The position numbers and the translations under genes are program-made. From contig JADQCE010000001.1 in assembly GCA_016278265.1 (NCBI GenBank), positions 558,001-622,000 of the forward strand: a DNA stretch of 64,000 nt. The letters are read 5' to 3'. Shown piece after piece: positions 25,696 through 34,314 of the stretch. This DNA is from Halothiobacillus sp. GTDB lineage: Bacteria; Pseudomonadota; Gammaproteobacteria; Halothiobacillales; Halothiobacillaceae. How positions within the stretch are numbered: the first letter of the stretch is position 1; each line of letters begins with the position of its first letter. The notes under the pieces are model-generated. The model made no database searches, was not told the origin of the DNA, and saw only the letters and a list, made by a program, of their open reading frames with translations.

Positions 25696-26688
25696 CTAGA
25701 GCCACATCGACAGGGTCAGCGAGCCGAAGCTGTCGGTGCCGTTCTGGCTGTCGAATTCCTTGCTGCGCACGGCCACGGTGTAGGCCAGTTGCCAGCGGTC
25801 CCAGTTCACTGCGAAGCCGACCTGCGCATCGGCCACCCAGGGTGTGCGTTCAACCGAAGGGCCGTCCTTGCCGGTATTGCCGTCGAGCAGCAGGTTATGC
25901 GCCATGTAGCGGCCTTCGGCGGCGGCGAACACGTACCAACCCAGGCCTTCGCTGCGGCGGAAGAACGCCCGTTGACCCTCTGCCGGAGCGATCGACGGGA
26001 TGCCGAAGCTGCGATCCAGCCCCTTGCCGATGCGCATGGCCAACCCGCCGGAACCGTAGGTGTAGAGGTTGCCGAGGGAAAAGCCGGCGGTGGGGCCGTA
26101 CTCGAATTCGAGCGGACCGAGCTCGCGTCGATCGACCCAGGCATGCTCGTAGCCGAGATTGAGGAACGGCTCGTCGGAGAGCTGGTAGTCCCAGCCCTGG
26201 GGGTCGGCACCCGCGATGTGTTCGTGAAAGGTCTCCTGGATCCATTCGGCCTGTGCGCTGGGGCCGACGATCCCGGCATCGAGATGCAGGCTGCGTGTCT
26301 CGTGCCAGCCATCGTGCCGGCTTACTCCGTGGATTGAGGTGCCGGCATAGAGCACGCCCGCATAGGGGCGGTCTTCGGGTTGCGGGGTTGAGAGCGTGAT
26401 GCGGGTCGGAGTGTATATCCGGTGGCCGACCCGATAGGACATGCCGACCACGTCGTCCGGTTTCCAGCCCGGCACGGTATGGGCGATCGCATGGCTCCAA
26501 TGGTCGGTGTCGGTCTCGTAGGCCCACGACATCTCGAAACCATTGGTGTAATGACCGTCACCTGCGCCGACGTAGGCGTCGTTCTCGCTTTTGATCGAGA
26601 ACAGCCCGTCGGCTTGCGCCTGTGGGCTGGCGATAATCAGTACGGCGAGCCAGCCGGCGGTGCGCCAGTCGATTATCCGCTTGTTCAT
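25696..26688 (-). CDS. LpxR-family lipid A deacylase-like outer-membrane protein
   Basis: A 330-residue beta-barrel protein with a signal peptide (AGWLAVLIIASPQAQA) and C-terminal Trp-Leu after alternating strands. The start of the mature part, FSIKSENDAYVGAGDGHYTNGFEMSW, is the DUF2219/LpxR signature with the catalytic Asn-Asp and Tyr-Thr-Asn-Gly residues, and DRPYAGVLYAG is the second conserved block. LpxR removes the 3'-acyloxyacyl chain from lipid A. The start MNKRIID at 26688 gives the signal peptide a positive N terminus; the frame also opens at 26733. Confidence 0.88.
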   Translation of the reverse strand: MNKRIIDWRTAGWLAVLIIASPQAQADGLFSIKSENDAYVGAGDGHYTNGFEMSWAYETDTDHWSHAIAHTVPGWKPDDVVGMSYRVGHRIYTPTRITLSTPQPEDRPYAGVLYAGTSIHGVSRHDGWHETRSLHLDAGIVGPSAQAEWIQETFHEHIAGADPQGWDYQLSDEPFLNLGYEHAWVDRRELGPLEFEYGPTAGFSLGNLYTYGSGGLAMRIGKGLDRSFGIPSIAPAEGQRAFFRRSEGLGWYVFAAAEGRYMAHNLLLDGNTGKDGPSVERTPWVADAQVGFAVNWDRWQLAYTVAVRSKEFDSQNGTDSFGSLTLSMWL

Positions 26689-26722
26689 CCAAGGATTCTC
26701 ATAAGGAGGGTGCCATGACAAT

Positions 26723-26738
26723 AACAAATCCATTTGTT
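26723..26738. promoter_or_regulatory. Palindrome upstream of the LpxR-like gene
   Basis: AACAAATCCATTTGTT is a perfect 7-bp inverted repeat with a 2-bp centre, 35-50 bp before the start codon. A -10-like TATTGT follows on the minus strand at 26722-26717. It is a candidate operator for an unidentified regulator. Confidence 0.4.
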
Positions 26739-26937
26739 TTCAGATGACGATCGGGGCCGTCAATCCGCGGCAACGGAAGCCGTGATGCCCTGGCCACGTT
26801 CTCCATCAGGCGCTGCAATGGGCCGTATGTGGGTGCCGGCTGAACGAACCGTTCGTGACGCATTCCGGCGCGGGACGAGGATATCAACAGCCGGACCGGT
26901 GGCGATGCTGCATCGAATGGCTGGGTCGACAAACAAA

Positions 26938-26965
26938 CGCCCGGCAGACCTGAGGTCGCCGGGCG
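26938..26965 (-). terminator. Terminator of the copper operon
   Basis: CGCCCGGC (26938-26945) pairs with GCCGGGCG (26958-26965), with a further GACCT/AGGTC pairing inside. On the minus strand the stem is followed by TTTGTTTGT. It lies 26 bp after the copB stop. The opposite side has TTATTTCTT, so it may work in both directions. Confidence 0.8.
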
Positions 26966-26990
26966 TTATTTCTTCGGGCGAACGTGCCGG

Positions 26991-27779
26991 CTAGAACCAC
27001 ATCCTGACGCCGGCAAGCACCCGGAAATCGCCGGTGTCCTCGCCCTCGTCCTTGGCCATGTCGGCGGTGTCACCGAGCTTCTTGTTCCAGCTTACGCCGA
27101 CGTAGGGGGCGAATTCGCGCTTGATCTCGTAACGCAGGCGCAGGCCCAGCTTGACGTTGTTGATGCCTTGGCCGACGCCGAATTCCTCAACCTCGTCGAA
27201 GGCGACCATGGTGCCGAAGCGCGGTTGCAGGACCAGTTTCTGGGTGAGCAGGAAGTCGTACTCGGCCTCGAAGTCGGCCCAGGCGTCACCGTCCTCGCTG
27301 ACGCGCAGGTTGGTGTCGACCTCGAACCAGTAGGGCGCGAGACCCTGCAGTCCGAGGACGGCATAGCCGCGGTCGGGATCCGGGCCCGGACCGTATTCGA
27401 GCTGGTAGCCCACGCCAGCCTGGACCGACCAGTAGGGCGAGATCAGCCGGCCGTAGAGCAGGTCGAGATTCTCGATCGCGCCGCCGCTGCCGCCGGAAAC
27501 GACGTCCTCGGCCTCGCCTTCGATCCAGATGCGATTGTAGTCGCCGCCGTACCAGCCCTTGAACTCGAGGTTGACGCTGTCTTCGTCGTCGCCGGCGGCA
27601 TATTCCAGGCGATCGATCAGGAATCGTCCGTGCGGGACGTCGCCCACCGGTGGCGCCCAGCCTTTCTCCACGGCGAACGGTGCCTGGCCATCGGCCATGG
27701 CGGCGAGGGGCATGACGGCCAGCAGGGTCGCGCTCAGCAGGCCGCCGACGGTCTTGGAAAGGTGTCGGTTGGTGTTCAT
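26991..27779 (-). CDS. copB: Copper resistance outer-membrane protein CopB
   Basis: A 262-residue CopB-family protein with a signal peptide (GGLLSATLLAVMPLAAMA). The barrel begins FLIDRLEYAAGDDEDSVNLE and continues with GWYGGDYNRIWIEGE and ending GVRMWF, as in pcoB/copB products. The usual Met-His-rich N-terminal repeat is missing, so this is a short form. ATG at 27779 has GGAG 9 bases upstream (a TTG codon precedes it in frame). It is the last gene of the copA-copB operon and likely sequesters or exports copper at the outer membrane. Confidence 0.92.
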   Translation of the reverse strand: MNTNRHLSKTVGGLLSATLLAVMPLAAMADGQAPFAVEKGWAPPVGDVPHGRFLIDRLEYAAGDDEDSVNLEFKGWYGGDYNRIWIEGEAEDVVSGGSGGAIENLDLLYGRLISPYWSVQAGVGYQLEYGPGPDPDRGYAVLGLQGLAPYWFEVDTNLRVSEDGDAWADFEAEYDFLLTQKLVLQPRFGTMVAFDEVEEFGVGQGINNVKLGLRLRYEIKREFAPYVGVSWNKKLGDTADMAKDEGEDTGDFRVLAGVRMWF

Positions 27780-27800
27780 CAATCGTGCTCCTCTGAAACG

Positions 27801-29726
27801 TTAGGCGACGGATACGACGCGGAACATGCCGGCCTTCATGTGATAGAGCAGGTGGCAGTGGAACGCCCAGTGCCCGGGGGCGTCGGCGGTGATCCGCGCG
27901 GAGACCATCTCGCCGGGCTTCACGGAGATGGTGTGCTTGCGGGGTCGCAGATCGCCGTGCTGGTTCTCCAGCTCCATCCACATGCCATGCAGGTGGATGG
28001 GGTGATCCATCATGGTGTCGTTCACCAGGATCAGCCGCAGCCGCTCGCCGTGGTGGAACTGGATCGGACCGTCCACCTCGGAGAACTTCTCGCCGTCGAA
28101 CGACCACATGTAGCGTTCCATGTTGCCGGTGAGGTGAAGCTCGATCTCCCGTTCCGGTTCACGCGGGTCGGGCCAGGGCGCGAGCGCCTTGAGATCGTCG
28201 TAGACGAGCACCTTGTGTTCGGGCGTGCTCTTCAGGCCGATGCCGGGGTCGTTGAGCCGGTTGCCGGGATTCCGGGCCACCATCGCCGCGCCAGGGCCGT
28301 GATCGTCCGGGCCGTGCGAGATATCGCGATCGGCCAGCGGCCAGGGCGCCTTGCCGCCCGACTTGTCCATGGCCATGTCCATGCCGCCCTTGGCGTCGTC
28401 ATTGTTCATCACCATGCCGGCATGCGACGACTGACCGGTCATGCCCTGATCGCCTTGCATGCCGGAGGACTGGTCACCCATGTCCATGCCACCGGACTGG
28501 TCGCCCATCTCCATGTCGCCGTTGCCCATCTCCATGTCGCCGTTGCCCATGTCCATGCCACCCATGTCCATGCCCATGGCTTCCATGCCGCGCGAGGGGA
28601 CCGGACGGGGTGCGGGGATCTCGGCGGTCAGGCCGACTTCGGTGGCCAGCGTGCCGGCCGCGAAGCCGCTGCGATCCATGGCCTCGGCGAAGATGGTGTA
28701 GGCCTGTTGGTCGTCCGGTTCGACGATCACGTCGTAGATCTCGGCCACGCCGATGCGGAACTCATCGACCGGTACCGGTTCGACGTTCTGGCCGTCGACC
28801 TGGACCACGGTCATCTTCAGGCCGGGAACGCTCACGTCGAAGAAGCTCATCGCCGAGCCGTTGATCACGCGTAGGCGGATCTTTTCGCCCGGCTTGAACA
28901 GGCCGGTCCAGTTGTCGTTGGGTGAGCGGCCGTTGATCAGATAGGTGTAGGTGCTGCCCGTGACGTCGAGCAGGTCACGCGAGCTCATGCGCATCTCGCC
29001 CCACATGGCACGTTCGCGCATGGTCTGCGACCAGCCCTTCTGGCGGATGTCCTCGAGCAGGTCCTCGACGGTCCGCTTCTGATAGTTGTAGTAGCCCTCG
29101 GCCACCTTGAGGTTGCGGAAGACGTCGTGCGGATCCTCGAAGGTCCAGTCCGAGAGCATGACCACGTAGTCGCGGTCGTAGTCGAACGGCTCGGGTTCGG
29201 CCGGCTCGACGATCAGCGGGCCGTAGTGCCCCAGCTGCTCCTGCAGGCCCGAGTGGCTGTGATACCAGTAGGTGCCGGCCTGCTTGAGGGGGTAGTGGTA
29301 CTCGAAGGTGTCGTTCGGCGGGATGCCCTCGAAGGTCACGCCGGGGACGCCATCCATCTGGAACGGCAGCAGGATCCCGTGCCAGTGGATCGAGGTCCAC
29401 TCGTCGAGCTTGTTCTGCACGCGGATGCGGACATTGCGGCCCTCGCGCATGCGGATCGCCGGCCCCGGCACGGTGCCATTCACGGTGATGGGGTTCGCCG
29501 GTTTGCCGTCGATCTCCATCGGGGTGCGATCGATCACCAGGTTGAAGACGTCGGTGTCGCCATCGACCTCGCGCACGGCGTCATGGTTGCCAGCCTGCGG
29601 CCAGCCGAGGGCAGGACGGATGCCGCCATAGCCATACAGGGCTGCCAGGACGCTCATCGAGGTGACGTTGCGCAAAAAGCGGCGGCGGGAATGTCCCTTG
29701 CCGGTCAAAGTGTCGTACTGGTCCAT
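27801..29726 (-). CDS. copA: Multicopper oxidase CopA (copper resistance)
   Basis: A 641-residue Tat-exported multicopper oxidase. The twin-arginine signal is SRRRFLRNV at 13-21. All four copper-binding blocks are present: IHWHG, WYHSHSG, HPIHLHGMW and HCHLLYHMKAGM, the last with the type 1 Cys and Met. Between the second and third domains lies a Met-, Gly- and Asp-rich repeat segment (about residues 375-460; MGMDMGGMDMGNGD and following) that would bind Cu(I). PcoA/CopA oxidises Cu(I) in the periplasm. It is followed by copB after 21 bp and preceded by the cupredoxin gene, all minus strand. Confidence 0.96.
   Translation of the reverse strand: MDQYDTLTGKGHSRRRFLRNVTSMSVLAALYGYGGIRPALGWPQAGNHDAVREVDGDTDVFNLVIDRTPMEIDGKPANPITVNGTVPGPAIRMREGRNVRIRVQNKLDEWTSIHWHGILLPFQMDGVPGVTFEGIPPNDTFEYHYPLKQAGTYWYHSHSGLQEQLGHYGPLIVEPAEPEPFDYDRDYVVMLSDWTFEDPHDVFRNLKVAEGYYNYQKRTVEDLLEDIRQKGWSQTMRERAMWGEMRMSSRDLLDVTGSTYTYLINGRSPNDNWTGLFKPGEKIRLRVINGSAMSFFDVSVPGLKMTVVQVDGQNVEPVPVDEFRIGVAEIYDVIVEPDDQQAYTIFAEAMDRSGFAAGTLATEVGLTAEIPAPRPVPSRGMEAMGMDMGGMDMGNGDMEMGNGDMEMGDQSGGMDMGDQSSGMQGDQGMTGQSSHAGMVMNNDDAKGGMDMAMDKSGGKAPWPLADRDISHGPDDHGPGAAMVARNPGNRLNDPGIGLKSTPEHKVLVYDDLKALAPWPDPREPEREIELHLTGNMERYMWSFDGEKFSEVDGPIQFHHGERLRLILVNDTMMDHPIHLHGMWMELENQHGDLRPRKHTISVKPGEMVSARITADAPGHWAFHCHLLYHMKAGMFRVVSVA
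28440..28600. repeat. Tandem repeats encoding the CopA Met-rich segment
   Basis: Short direct repeats of CCCATGTCCATG and CTCCATGTCGCCGTTGCC type encode the MxMG repeats on the minus strand. One 21-bp unit (reading CCCATCTCCATGTCGCCGTTG) is present twice in a row, a likely slippage site. Confidence 0.7.
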
Positions 29727-29791
29727 GGTTGGTTTCCCTCCGGGGTACGGGATGCGTTATTCGTCAGGGGAATGGGGGTCGTGCTCGCCCT

Positions 29792-30256
29792 TCAATCCGG
29801 TGCACGCACATCGACGGCGCCTTTCATGCCGGCTTCAAGGTGTCCGGGTATCAGGCAGGCGAAATCCACCTCGCCCGGCGAGGTGAAATGCCAGACGAGC
29901 TCTCCCGTCTCGCCACCATCCAGCCGCAGCATGTTGGGTTCTTCATGCTTCATGCCGGGGTTGCGGCGCATTTGTTCGGCATGTTCCTTCAGCTCGGCAA
30001 GCGTGCCGATGACCATCTCGTGGGGCTGGTTGCCGGTGTTCTCCAAGGCAAAACGGATCGTCTGGCCAGCCTCGACCTGAATGTGTGCCGGATCGAACCG
30101 GAACTGGTCGTTCATCGTGACCTCGATAGTCCGGTCCACCTCGTCGGGGTCGCCCACCGAGCCGGGCATCGCCTCGTGGCCGCCGCCATGATTACCGCCT
30201 GCGCTTGCCATCAGCGGTATCAGCGCGAGTGCGAACAGGGTCTGTCGTCGAATCAT
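29792..30256 (-). CDS. Periplasmic cupredoxin
   Basis: A 154-residue cupredoxin with signal peptide (RRQTLFALALIPLMASA). A Gly-His-rich stretch follows (GGNHGGGHEAMPG). The type 1 copper set is His in QPHEMVIG, then Cys-His-Met in FACLIPGHLEAGM. The start at 30256 (MIRRQTL) is preferred over 30265 because GAGG lies 8 bases before it. It lies 65 bp upstream of copA and probably passes copper or electrons to it. It resembles the small plastocyanin/azurin-family proteins of other proteobacterial copper clusters. Confidence 0.85.
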   Translation of the reverse strand: MIRRQTLFALALIPLMASAGGNHGGGHEAMPGSVGDPDEVDRTIEVTMNDQFRFDPAHIQVEAGQTIRFALENTGNQPHEMVIGTLAELKEHAEQMRRNPGMKHEEPNMLRLDGGETGELVWHFTSPGEVDFACLIPGHLEAGMKGAVDVRAPD

Positions 30257-30357
30257 GCGTGTCATCCTCGCGGTGACGGTGCGTGAAGGAAGGGCCTGCC
30301 TCCCGATGCGTTGCCAAGGACTTTAGTGCGTTGGGCTGTCATCGGCCTGACGCGCGG

Positions 30358-30372
30358 ATTACGTTTTTGTCA
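30358..30372. promoter_or_regulatory. Weak candidate cop box
   Basis: ATTAC-N5-TGTCA resembles the CopR/CusR box type (ATTACA...TGTAAT) but with imperfect symmetry. It lies between the cupredoxin gene and the divergent Spy-like gene, where a shared promoter is expected. Confidence 0.3.
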
Positions 30373-30462
30373 GCTGGTGGCCGGGCCCAAACGCTCGGGT
30401 GGCGTGACGGTGCGGCTTGGCGGGGAAAGAGGTGGGTTGTTCCCAAAAACAAGGCGTTATTG

Positions 30463-30786
30463 ATGATGGGAGGCTACGGCCCGGGCATGATGGGGCTTGG
30501 TTATGATGGCTATGCGCCGCAATGGCGAGCGGGCGTTCAGCGACTGACCGATCGGCAGCGCGACCGCCTGCGGGATATTCAGGCAGAGCAGCACGAAAAG
30601 CAGTTCGAGCTGATGCGGGAAATGCAGGATAGGCAACGGGAGTTGTATCGCATGCAGCTGGCCGACGAGCCGGATTACGAGGCGATCAAGAAGAAGTCTC
30701 GTGAGATCGGCGATCTTCAGCAGAAGATGGCAGAGGAGCGCATCGAGGCGCATAAGCGGATGGAGAAAGCGCTCGGCGCGGAGTGA
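30463..30786 (+). CDS. Spy/CpxP-like Met-rich coiled-coil protein, lacking signal peptide
   Basis: A 107-residue protein. It starts with a Met-Gly-rich segment (MMGGYGPGMMGLGYDGY) like the mature part of Spy/ZraP-family heavy-metal proteins, then LTDRQRDRLRDIQAE and a long charged helix to the end. These are periplasmic chaperone or metal-sensing proteins, but no signal peptide is seen here. The open frame extends upstream to 30283 without giving one, so the secretion signal seems lost or the start lies in a decayed region. ATG 30463 has AAGG 8 bases before it. It is the only plus-strand gene within the copper cluster. Confidence 0.6.
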   Translation: MMGGYGPGMMGLGYDGYAPQWRAGVQRLTDRQRDRLRDIQAEQHEKQFELMREMQDRQRELYRMQLADEPDYEAIKKKSREIGDLQQKMAEERIEAHKRMEKALGAE

Positions 30787-30901
30787 CCCGCGCAGTCAGC
30801 TCGCCCTAGGCCTTTTGCTTTGGCGTCGAGGTCATTGTGACCGTCGTCGTGCCGATAATCCTGCCTTCACAGACGAGGCATGGTCGCGAGGGCCGCTTGC
30901 T

Positions 30902-31594
30902 TCAGCACCAACTGGCCTCGCCGGACTGCGGGTTGTGCAGCAGTTCGCGGACATTGGCCTCGATGATTCGATACCCCACGTTGCCGTAGAGTCGCTGTCG
31001 TCCTTCATTGAGCACCAGCGTCGGGCTGCCGGTCACCTGGTAACGCTGCTGGGCTTCCATGTCATCGTGCAGGGAGGCATGCGAGCGTCCGCAATCGAGC
31101 TTCTCGTCGATGGCCGCCGTGGGCAGGTCCATGGACTCGGCGATGGACAGCTGAACCTCACGACGGGCAATGTTGCGGTTTTCGGCGAAGAACGCCTTGC
31201 GCAGTGCCCAGGCCAGCCGCGCTGACGGCGAGGCATCGTGCGCGTTGACTGGCAAGGTGCCGTCATCCTCCAGCAATTGCACCGCCTTGAGCAGCAAATG
31301 AGGGCTGGTGGAAGAGGCCGGGGCGTCTTCCGACCAGATGTCGGGGTGGACCTCGACATGTTCCCACTCGCTGGCGACATCCCGGATATGTGCCCCGAAG
31401 CCGGTGAATCCGCCCCGGTCGCGCCATCCCTGGCCGATACGCTCGTCGGTCGAGGCAAATAGCGGGATGTAACGGGGCGTGATCGTCACCTCGTCTGGAA
31501 AGTCGCGGTGCAATTGATCAAGGCGAATCTGGGCGCCATAGGCCCAGATGCACAGGAGGTCGGAGAAGTATTCGACGTGCAGTTTGTTGCTCAC
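30902..31594 (-). CDS. DsbA-family (FrnE/HCCA isomerase-like) protein with a single active-site Cys
   Basis: A 230-residue thioredoxin-fold protein with an inserted helical domain. The active-site region reads YFSDLLCIWAYGAQ, where related proteins have DxxCPWC: only the first Cys remains and the second is Ala. The cis-Pro loop is VTGSPTLVLNEG. There is no signal peptide, so it acts in the cytoplasm. The protein ends SWC. It may be a glutathione-dependent isomerase or a monothiol enzyme rather than a disulfide oxidase. It lies between the Spy-like gene and the SHOCT gene in the copper cluster. Confidence 0.8.
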   Translation of the reverse strand: MSNKLHVEYFSDLLCIWAYGAQIRLDQLHRDFPDEVTITPRYIPLFASTDERIGQGWRDRGGFTGFGAHIRDVASEWEHVEVHPDIWSEDAPASSTSPHLLLKAVQLLEDDGTLPVNAHDASPSARLAWALRKAFFAENRNIARREVQLSIAESMDLPTAAIDEKLDCGRSHASLHDDMEAQQRYQVTGSPTLVLNEGRQRLYGNVGYRIIEANVRELLHNPQSGEASWC

Positions 31595-31640
31595 GGCTGC
31601 TCGTGGTCGTTTGGTTGAAGAATTGCCGGCTGGCGGATGG

Positions 31641-31853
31641 TCACTCGAGCTCTTTTTTCATGCGCTCGTAGGTCTCGTCGTCGATCTCTCCCCGGGCATA
31701 TCGCCGGTCGAGGATCTCCTTGGGGCTGGCGGTTTTTAGGGAGCGGTCCTGTCGCGAGATGGCGAAAAGCAGCCATACGACGACGCCGATCACGAGCACC
31801 CAGATGATCCACATGAGGCCCCCTCCGAAACCCATGAAATGTGCGGTGTCCAT
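31641..31853 (-). CDS. Small SHOCT-domain membrane protein
   Basis: A 70-residue protein with one membrane segment (about 12-33, GLMWIIWVLVIGVVVWLLFAI) and a C-terminal SHOCT motif (PKEILDRRYARGEIDDETYERMKKEL). Proteins of this form are common next to copper genes; the function is unknown. It lies 57 bp after the second multicopper oxidase gene and 46 bp before the DsbA-like gene on the same strand. Confidence 0.85.
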   Translation of the reverse strand: MDTAHFMGFGGGLMWIIWVLVIGVVVWLLFAISRQDRSLKTASPKEILDRRYARGEIDDETYERMKKELE

Positions 31854-31910
31854 GCTCGTTCCTCCCGTCTGACCGTTGATGATTGGTCAGCCGCGATGTG
31901 GGCGCCCGGT

Positions 31911-33413
31911 TCAGGAGACGCTGAAGTGGCCCATCATCCCGGCATCTTCGTGTTCCAGGATGTGACAGTGATACATGAAAGGTGTTTCCCGGCTGGCCGG
32001 TTGCGTGAATTCCACGGCGATCTCGGCGCGGCCATCCACGAGCACGGTGTCCTTGTAACCTCGGTTCTCCAGCCGCGGTGTACGCCCGCGCTCGTCGGCC
32101 AGTACCCGGAAACGGACCCCGTGGATATGGAACGGGTGCATCAGCATGTTGCTTTCGATGGTCCAGTGCTCGGTGGTGCCGAGACCGACCTCGGCGTTGA
32201 TGCGCTGCATGTCAAAGGGCTGACCGTTGATGCCCATGGTCGGACCGCCGCTGCCGCCCATCATGCCGCGCATCATGGGCATGCCGCCGAGCATCATGTC
32301 GAGGGTGAGGTGACGACGCCGGGCGAATGCCGTCGGTGGCGTTGGAAGTTCGTCGTCGATGGTCTCGGGCAGCTGGTCGATCGCCGCCTTCTTGCTGCCG
32401 GGATGGAACGTGAGCACGGGCGTGTCACCCTCCAGCACCGAGGAAGTGAAGGAGCGCAACCCGCTCATCATGCCCATCATCCCCGGGCCGCCCTGGTTCT
32501 GGTCGGGGCCGGTCACCAACCGGGCATCGTGCCCGTCGCGGAAATCGACCAGTACCTCGATCCGCTCGCCCGGCGCGAGGCGCAGTTCGTCGGCGGCAAC
32601 CGGCTGCGGCCAGTAGCCCGAGTCGCTGGCGATGACGTGCATTGGGCGTCCATCGTCGAAGCGCAGGTGGTAGATGCGGGCATTCGATCCGTTCAGCAGC
32701 CGCAGGCGGACGACCGAGCGGGGCATGCGGGCGCGCGGGTAATGGGCGCCATTGACCAGGATGTGGTCACCCTGGAAACCGTGCATCCGGTCGAACATGC
32801 CGAGGCGGTACTCCAGCCGGCCGAGCTGGTCGAAGCGGCGATCCTGGATGATGAGGGTGAAGTCGTCGACCCCGTGCTGGTGGGGCAGGCCGCGCTCGTC
32901 GTCCCGGCCGTCGTCGATCTGGAACACGCCGGCAAGCCCGGCGTATACCTGCCGCGCGGTGTGCGGATGCGTGTGCGCATGGAACCAGGCGGTCGATGGC
33001 GGTTGATCGATGGACAGGACCGGCTCCCAGACCCCGCCGGGCCGTATGGCTTGGTGGGGGCCGCCATCGGCTTCGCCCGGGACGAGCAGCCCATGCCAGT
33101 GGGTGGCCATGGGCTCCTGGAGGTCATTGAGCAGGCGGACCGCCACGTCTTGCCCCCGACGCGCGCGGACGACCGGCCCCAGATAGTCCTGGTTGTAGCC
33201 GAGCGTCGCGGAGGGATTGCCCGAGGCAAAGGAGTGGTTGCCGTGCTGGGCGACCAGGTCGAGTCGACCGCTTTTTTTCACGTCGATCAGGTTGGGCAGG
33301 GGCAGCGACGGGCGATCCCCCGGGTCGGCGCGGGTCGATTGCGTGGCGAGGGGGAGCAGGGTGGTGGCTGCTGCCGTCGCCAGGCTGCCTTTCAAAAAGC
33401 GGCGTCTGTCCAT
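31911..33413 (-). CDS. Multicopper oxidase, CueO type
   Basis: A 500-residue multicopper oxidase with a twin-arginine signal (MDRRRFLKGSLATAAATTLLPLA). Copper-binding blocks are THWHGLLV, WFHAHTH, HPFHIHGVRF and YHCHILEHEDAGMMG, so all four coppers can bind. A Met-rich stretch (MMLGGMPMMRGMMGG) lies before the third block, as in CueO. It oxidises cuprous ions in the periplasm. Start at 33413 has GGAGGAAG immediately upstream; the frame continues to 33632 but crosses the regulatory region. It is divergent from copRS and probably controlled by the box at 33556. Confidence 0.93.
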   Translation of the reverse strand: MDRRRFLKGSLATAAATTLLPLATQSTRADPGDRPSLPLPNLIDVKKSGRLDLVAQHGNHSFASGNPSATLGYNQDYLGPVVRARRGQDVAVRLLNDLQEPMATHWHGLLVPGEADGGPHQAIRPGGVWEPVLSIDQPPSTAWFHAHTHPHTARQVYAGLAGVFQIDDGRDDERGLPHQHGVDDFTLIIQDRRFDQLGRLEYRLGMFDRMHGFQGDHILVNGAHYPRARMPRSVVRLRLLNGSNARIYHLRFDDGRPMHVIASDSGYWPQPVAADELRLAPGERIEVLVDFRDGHDARLVTGPDQNQGGPGMMGMMSGLRSFTSSVLEGDTPVLTFHPGSKKAAIDQLPETIDDELPTPPTAFARRRHLTLDMMLGGMPMMRGMMGGSGGPTMGINGQPFDMQRINAEVGLGTTEHWTIESNMLMHPFHIHGVRFRVLADERGRTPRLENRGYKDTVLVDGRAEIAVEFTQPASRETPFMYHCHILEHEDAGMMGHFSVS

Positions 33414-33555
33414 TTCACTTCCTCCATCAACCGGTGTGCGGCAATACCTACCATGCCTTTCATGAGGCGACGGCCGAGTCACCGATGTCTGCGGTCGATG
33501 CTCGGATTCCACTACCAACGCTAGCTTGGTGCTCTGTCTCGAACCTGACCTGGGC

Positions 33556-33571
33556 ATTACAACGCTGTAAT
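33556..33571. promoter_or_regulatory. CopR/CusR-type box
   Basis: ATTACA-ACGC-TGTAAT is a perfect inverted repeat. It lies 60 bp before the response regulator start and 143 bp before the multicopper oxidase start, in the divergent promoter region. It matches the known pattern of boxes bound by CopR/CusR regulators. Confidence 0.7.
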
Positions 33572-33630
33572 CTGGCCAATCAGGTCGCATCAGGGTGGCA
33601 GAATGCGCCTCGATTCGGGCGGGAGGACGC

Positions 33631-34314
33631 ATGAAGGTTTTGATCGTCGAGGATGAACAGAAGACGGGCCGGTACCTGCAGCAGGGGCTGACCGAGGCCG
33701 GTTACACCGTCGACCTGGCGGACGACGGCGTGGAAGGCCTGCATCAGGCCCTGACGGGGGATCACGACCTGATCGTGCTCGACGTCATGCTGCCGGGCAT
33801 GGATGGCTGGCAGATCCTCGAGACCCTGCGGCGCGGTGGCCGGGACATGCCGGTGCTATTTCTGACGGCCCGCGACCAGGTCGAGGACCGGGTTCGGGGT
33901 CTGGAGTTGGGCGCGGACGATTACCTGGTCAAGCCGTTCGCCTTCTCCGAGTTGTTGGCACGGGTGCGCACCTTGCTGCGGCGCGGGCGGGCCGAGTCGG
34001 AACCGACCACGCTGCGGGTCGCTGACCTGGAGCTGGACCTGCTGGGGCACCGCGCGACCCGGGCAGGGCAGCGCATTGATCTGACGGCGAAGGAATTCGC
34101 GCTGCTCGAACTGTTCATGCGCCGTCGTGGCGAAGTGCTGCCGCGCTCGCTGATCGCCTCCCAGGTCTGGGACATGAACTTCGACAGCGACACCAACGTG
34201 GTAGAAGTGGCCGTGCGGCGCCTGCGCCGCAAGATCGACGAGCCCTTCGACATGCGCCTGATTCAGACTATCCGCGGGATGGGCTACGTCATGGAGGCCG
34301 AGGGAGAGGCATGA
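33631..34314 (+). CDS. copR: Heavy-metal response regulator (CopR/CusR type)
   Basis: A 227-residue OmpR/PhoB-family regulator. The receiver domain has acidic residues in VEDEQ, the phosphoacceptor Asp51 in VLDVMLPG and Lys in LVKPF. The C-terminal winged helix shows [22 protein letters not shown] and [14 protein letters not shown]. It belongs to the heavy-metal subgroup. GGGAGGACGC precedes ATG 33631. Its end overlaps the kinase gene by 4 bp. It is expected to switch on the copper genes on both sides in response to periplasmic copper. Confidence 0.93.
   Translation: MKVLIVEDEQKTGRYLQQGLTEAGYTVDLADDGVEGLHQALTGDHDLIVLDVMLPGMDGWQILETLRRGGRDMPVLFLTARDQVEDRVRGLELGADDYLVKPFAFSELLARVRTLLRRGRAESEPTTLRVADLELDLLGHRATRAGQRIDLTAKEFALLELFMRRRGEVLPRSLIASQVWDMNFDSDTNVVEVAVRRLRRKIDEPFDMRLIQTIRGMGYVMEAEGEA

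Noticed and set aside
28440-28600. CRISPR-like or regulatory repeat array
   Set aside because: The repeats are short, unspaced and in frame; they encode the Met-rich linker of CopA.
27168-28874. 568-codon plus-strand frame opposite copB and copA
   Set aside because: It is a shadow of high-GC genes on the minus strand, which have clear domains, signal peptides and ribosome binding sites.
31839-33524. 561-codon plus-strand frame opposite the CueO-type oxidase
   Set aside because: It is antisense to a fully recognisable multicopper oxidase and has no family features.
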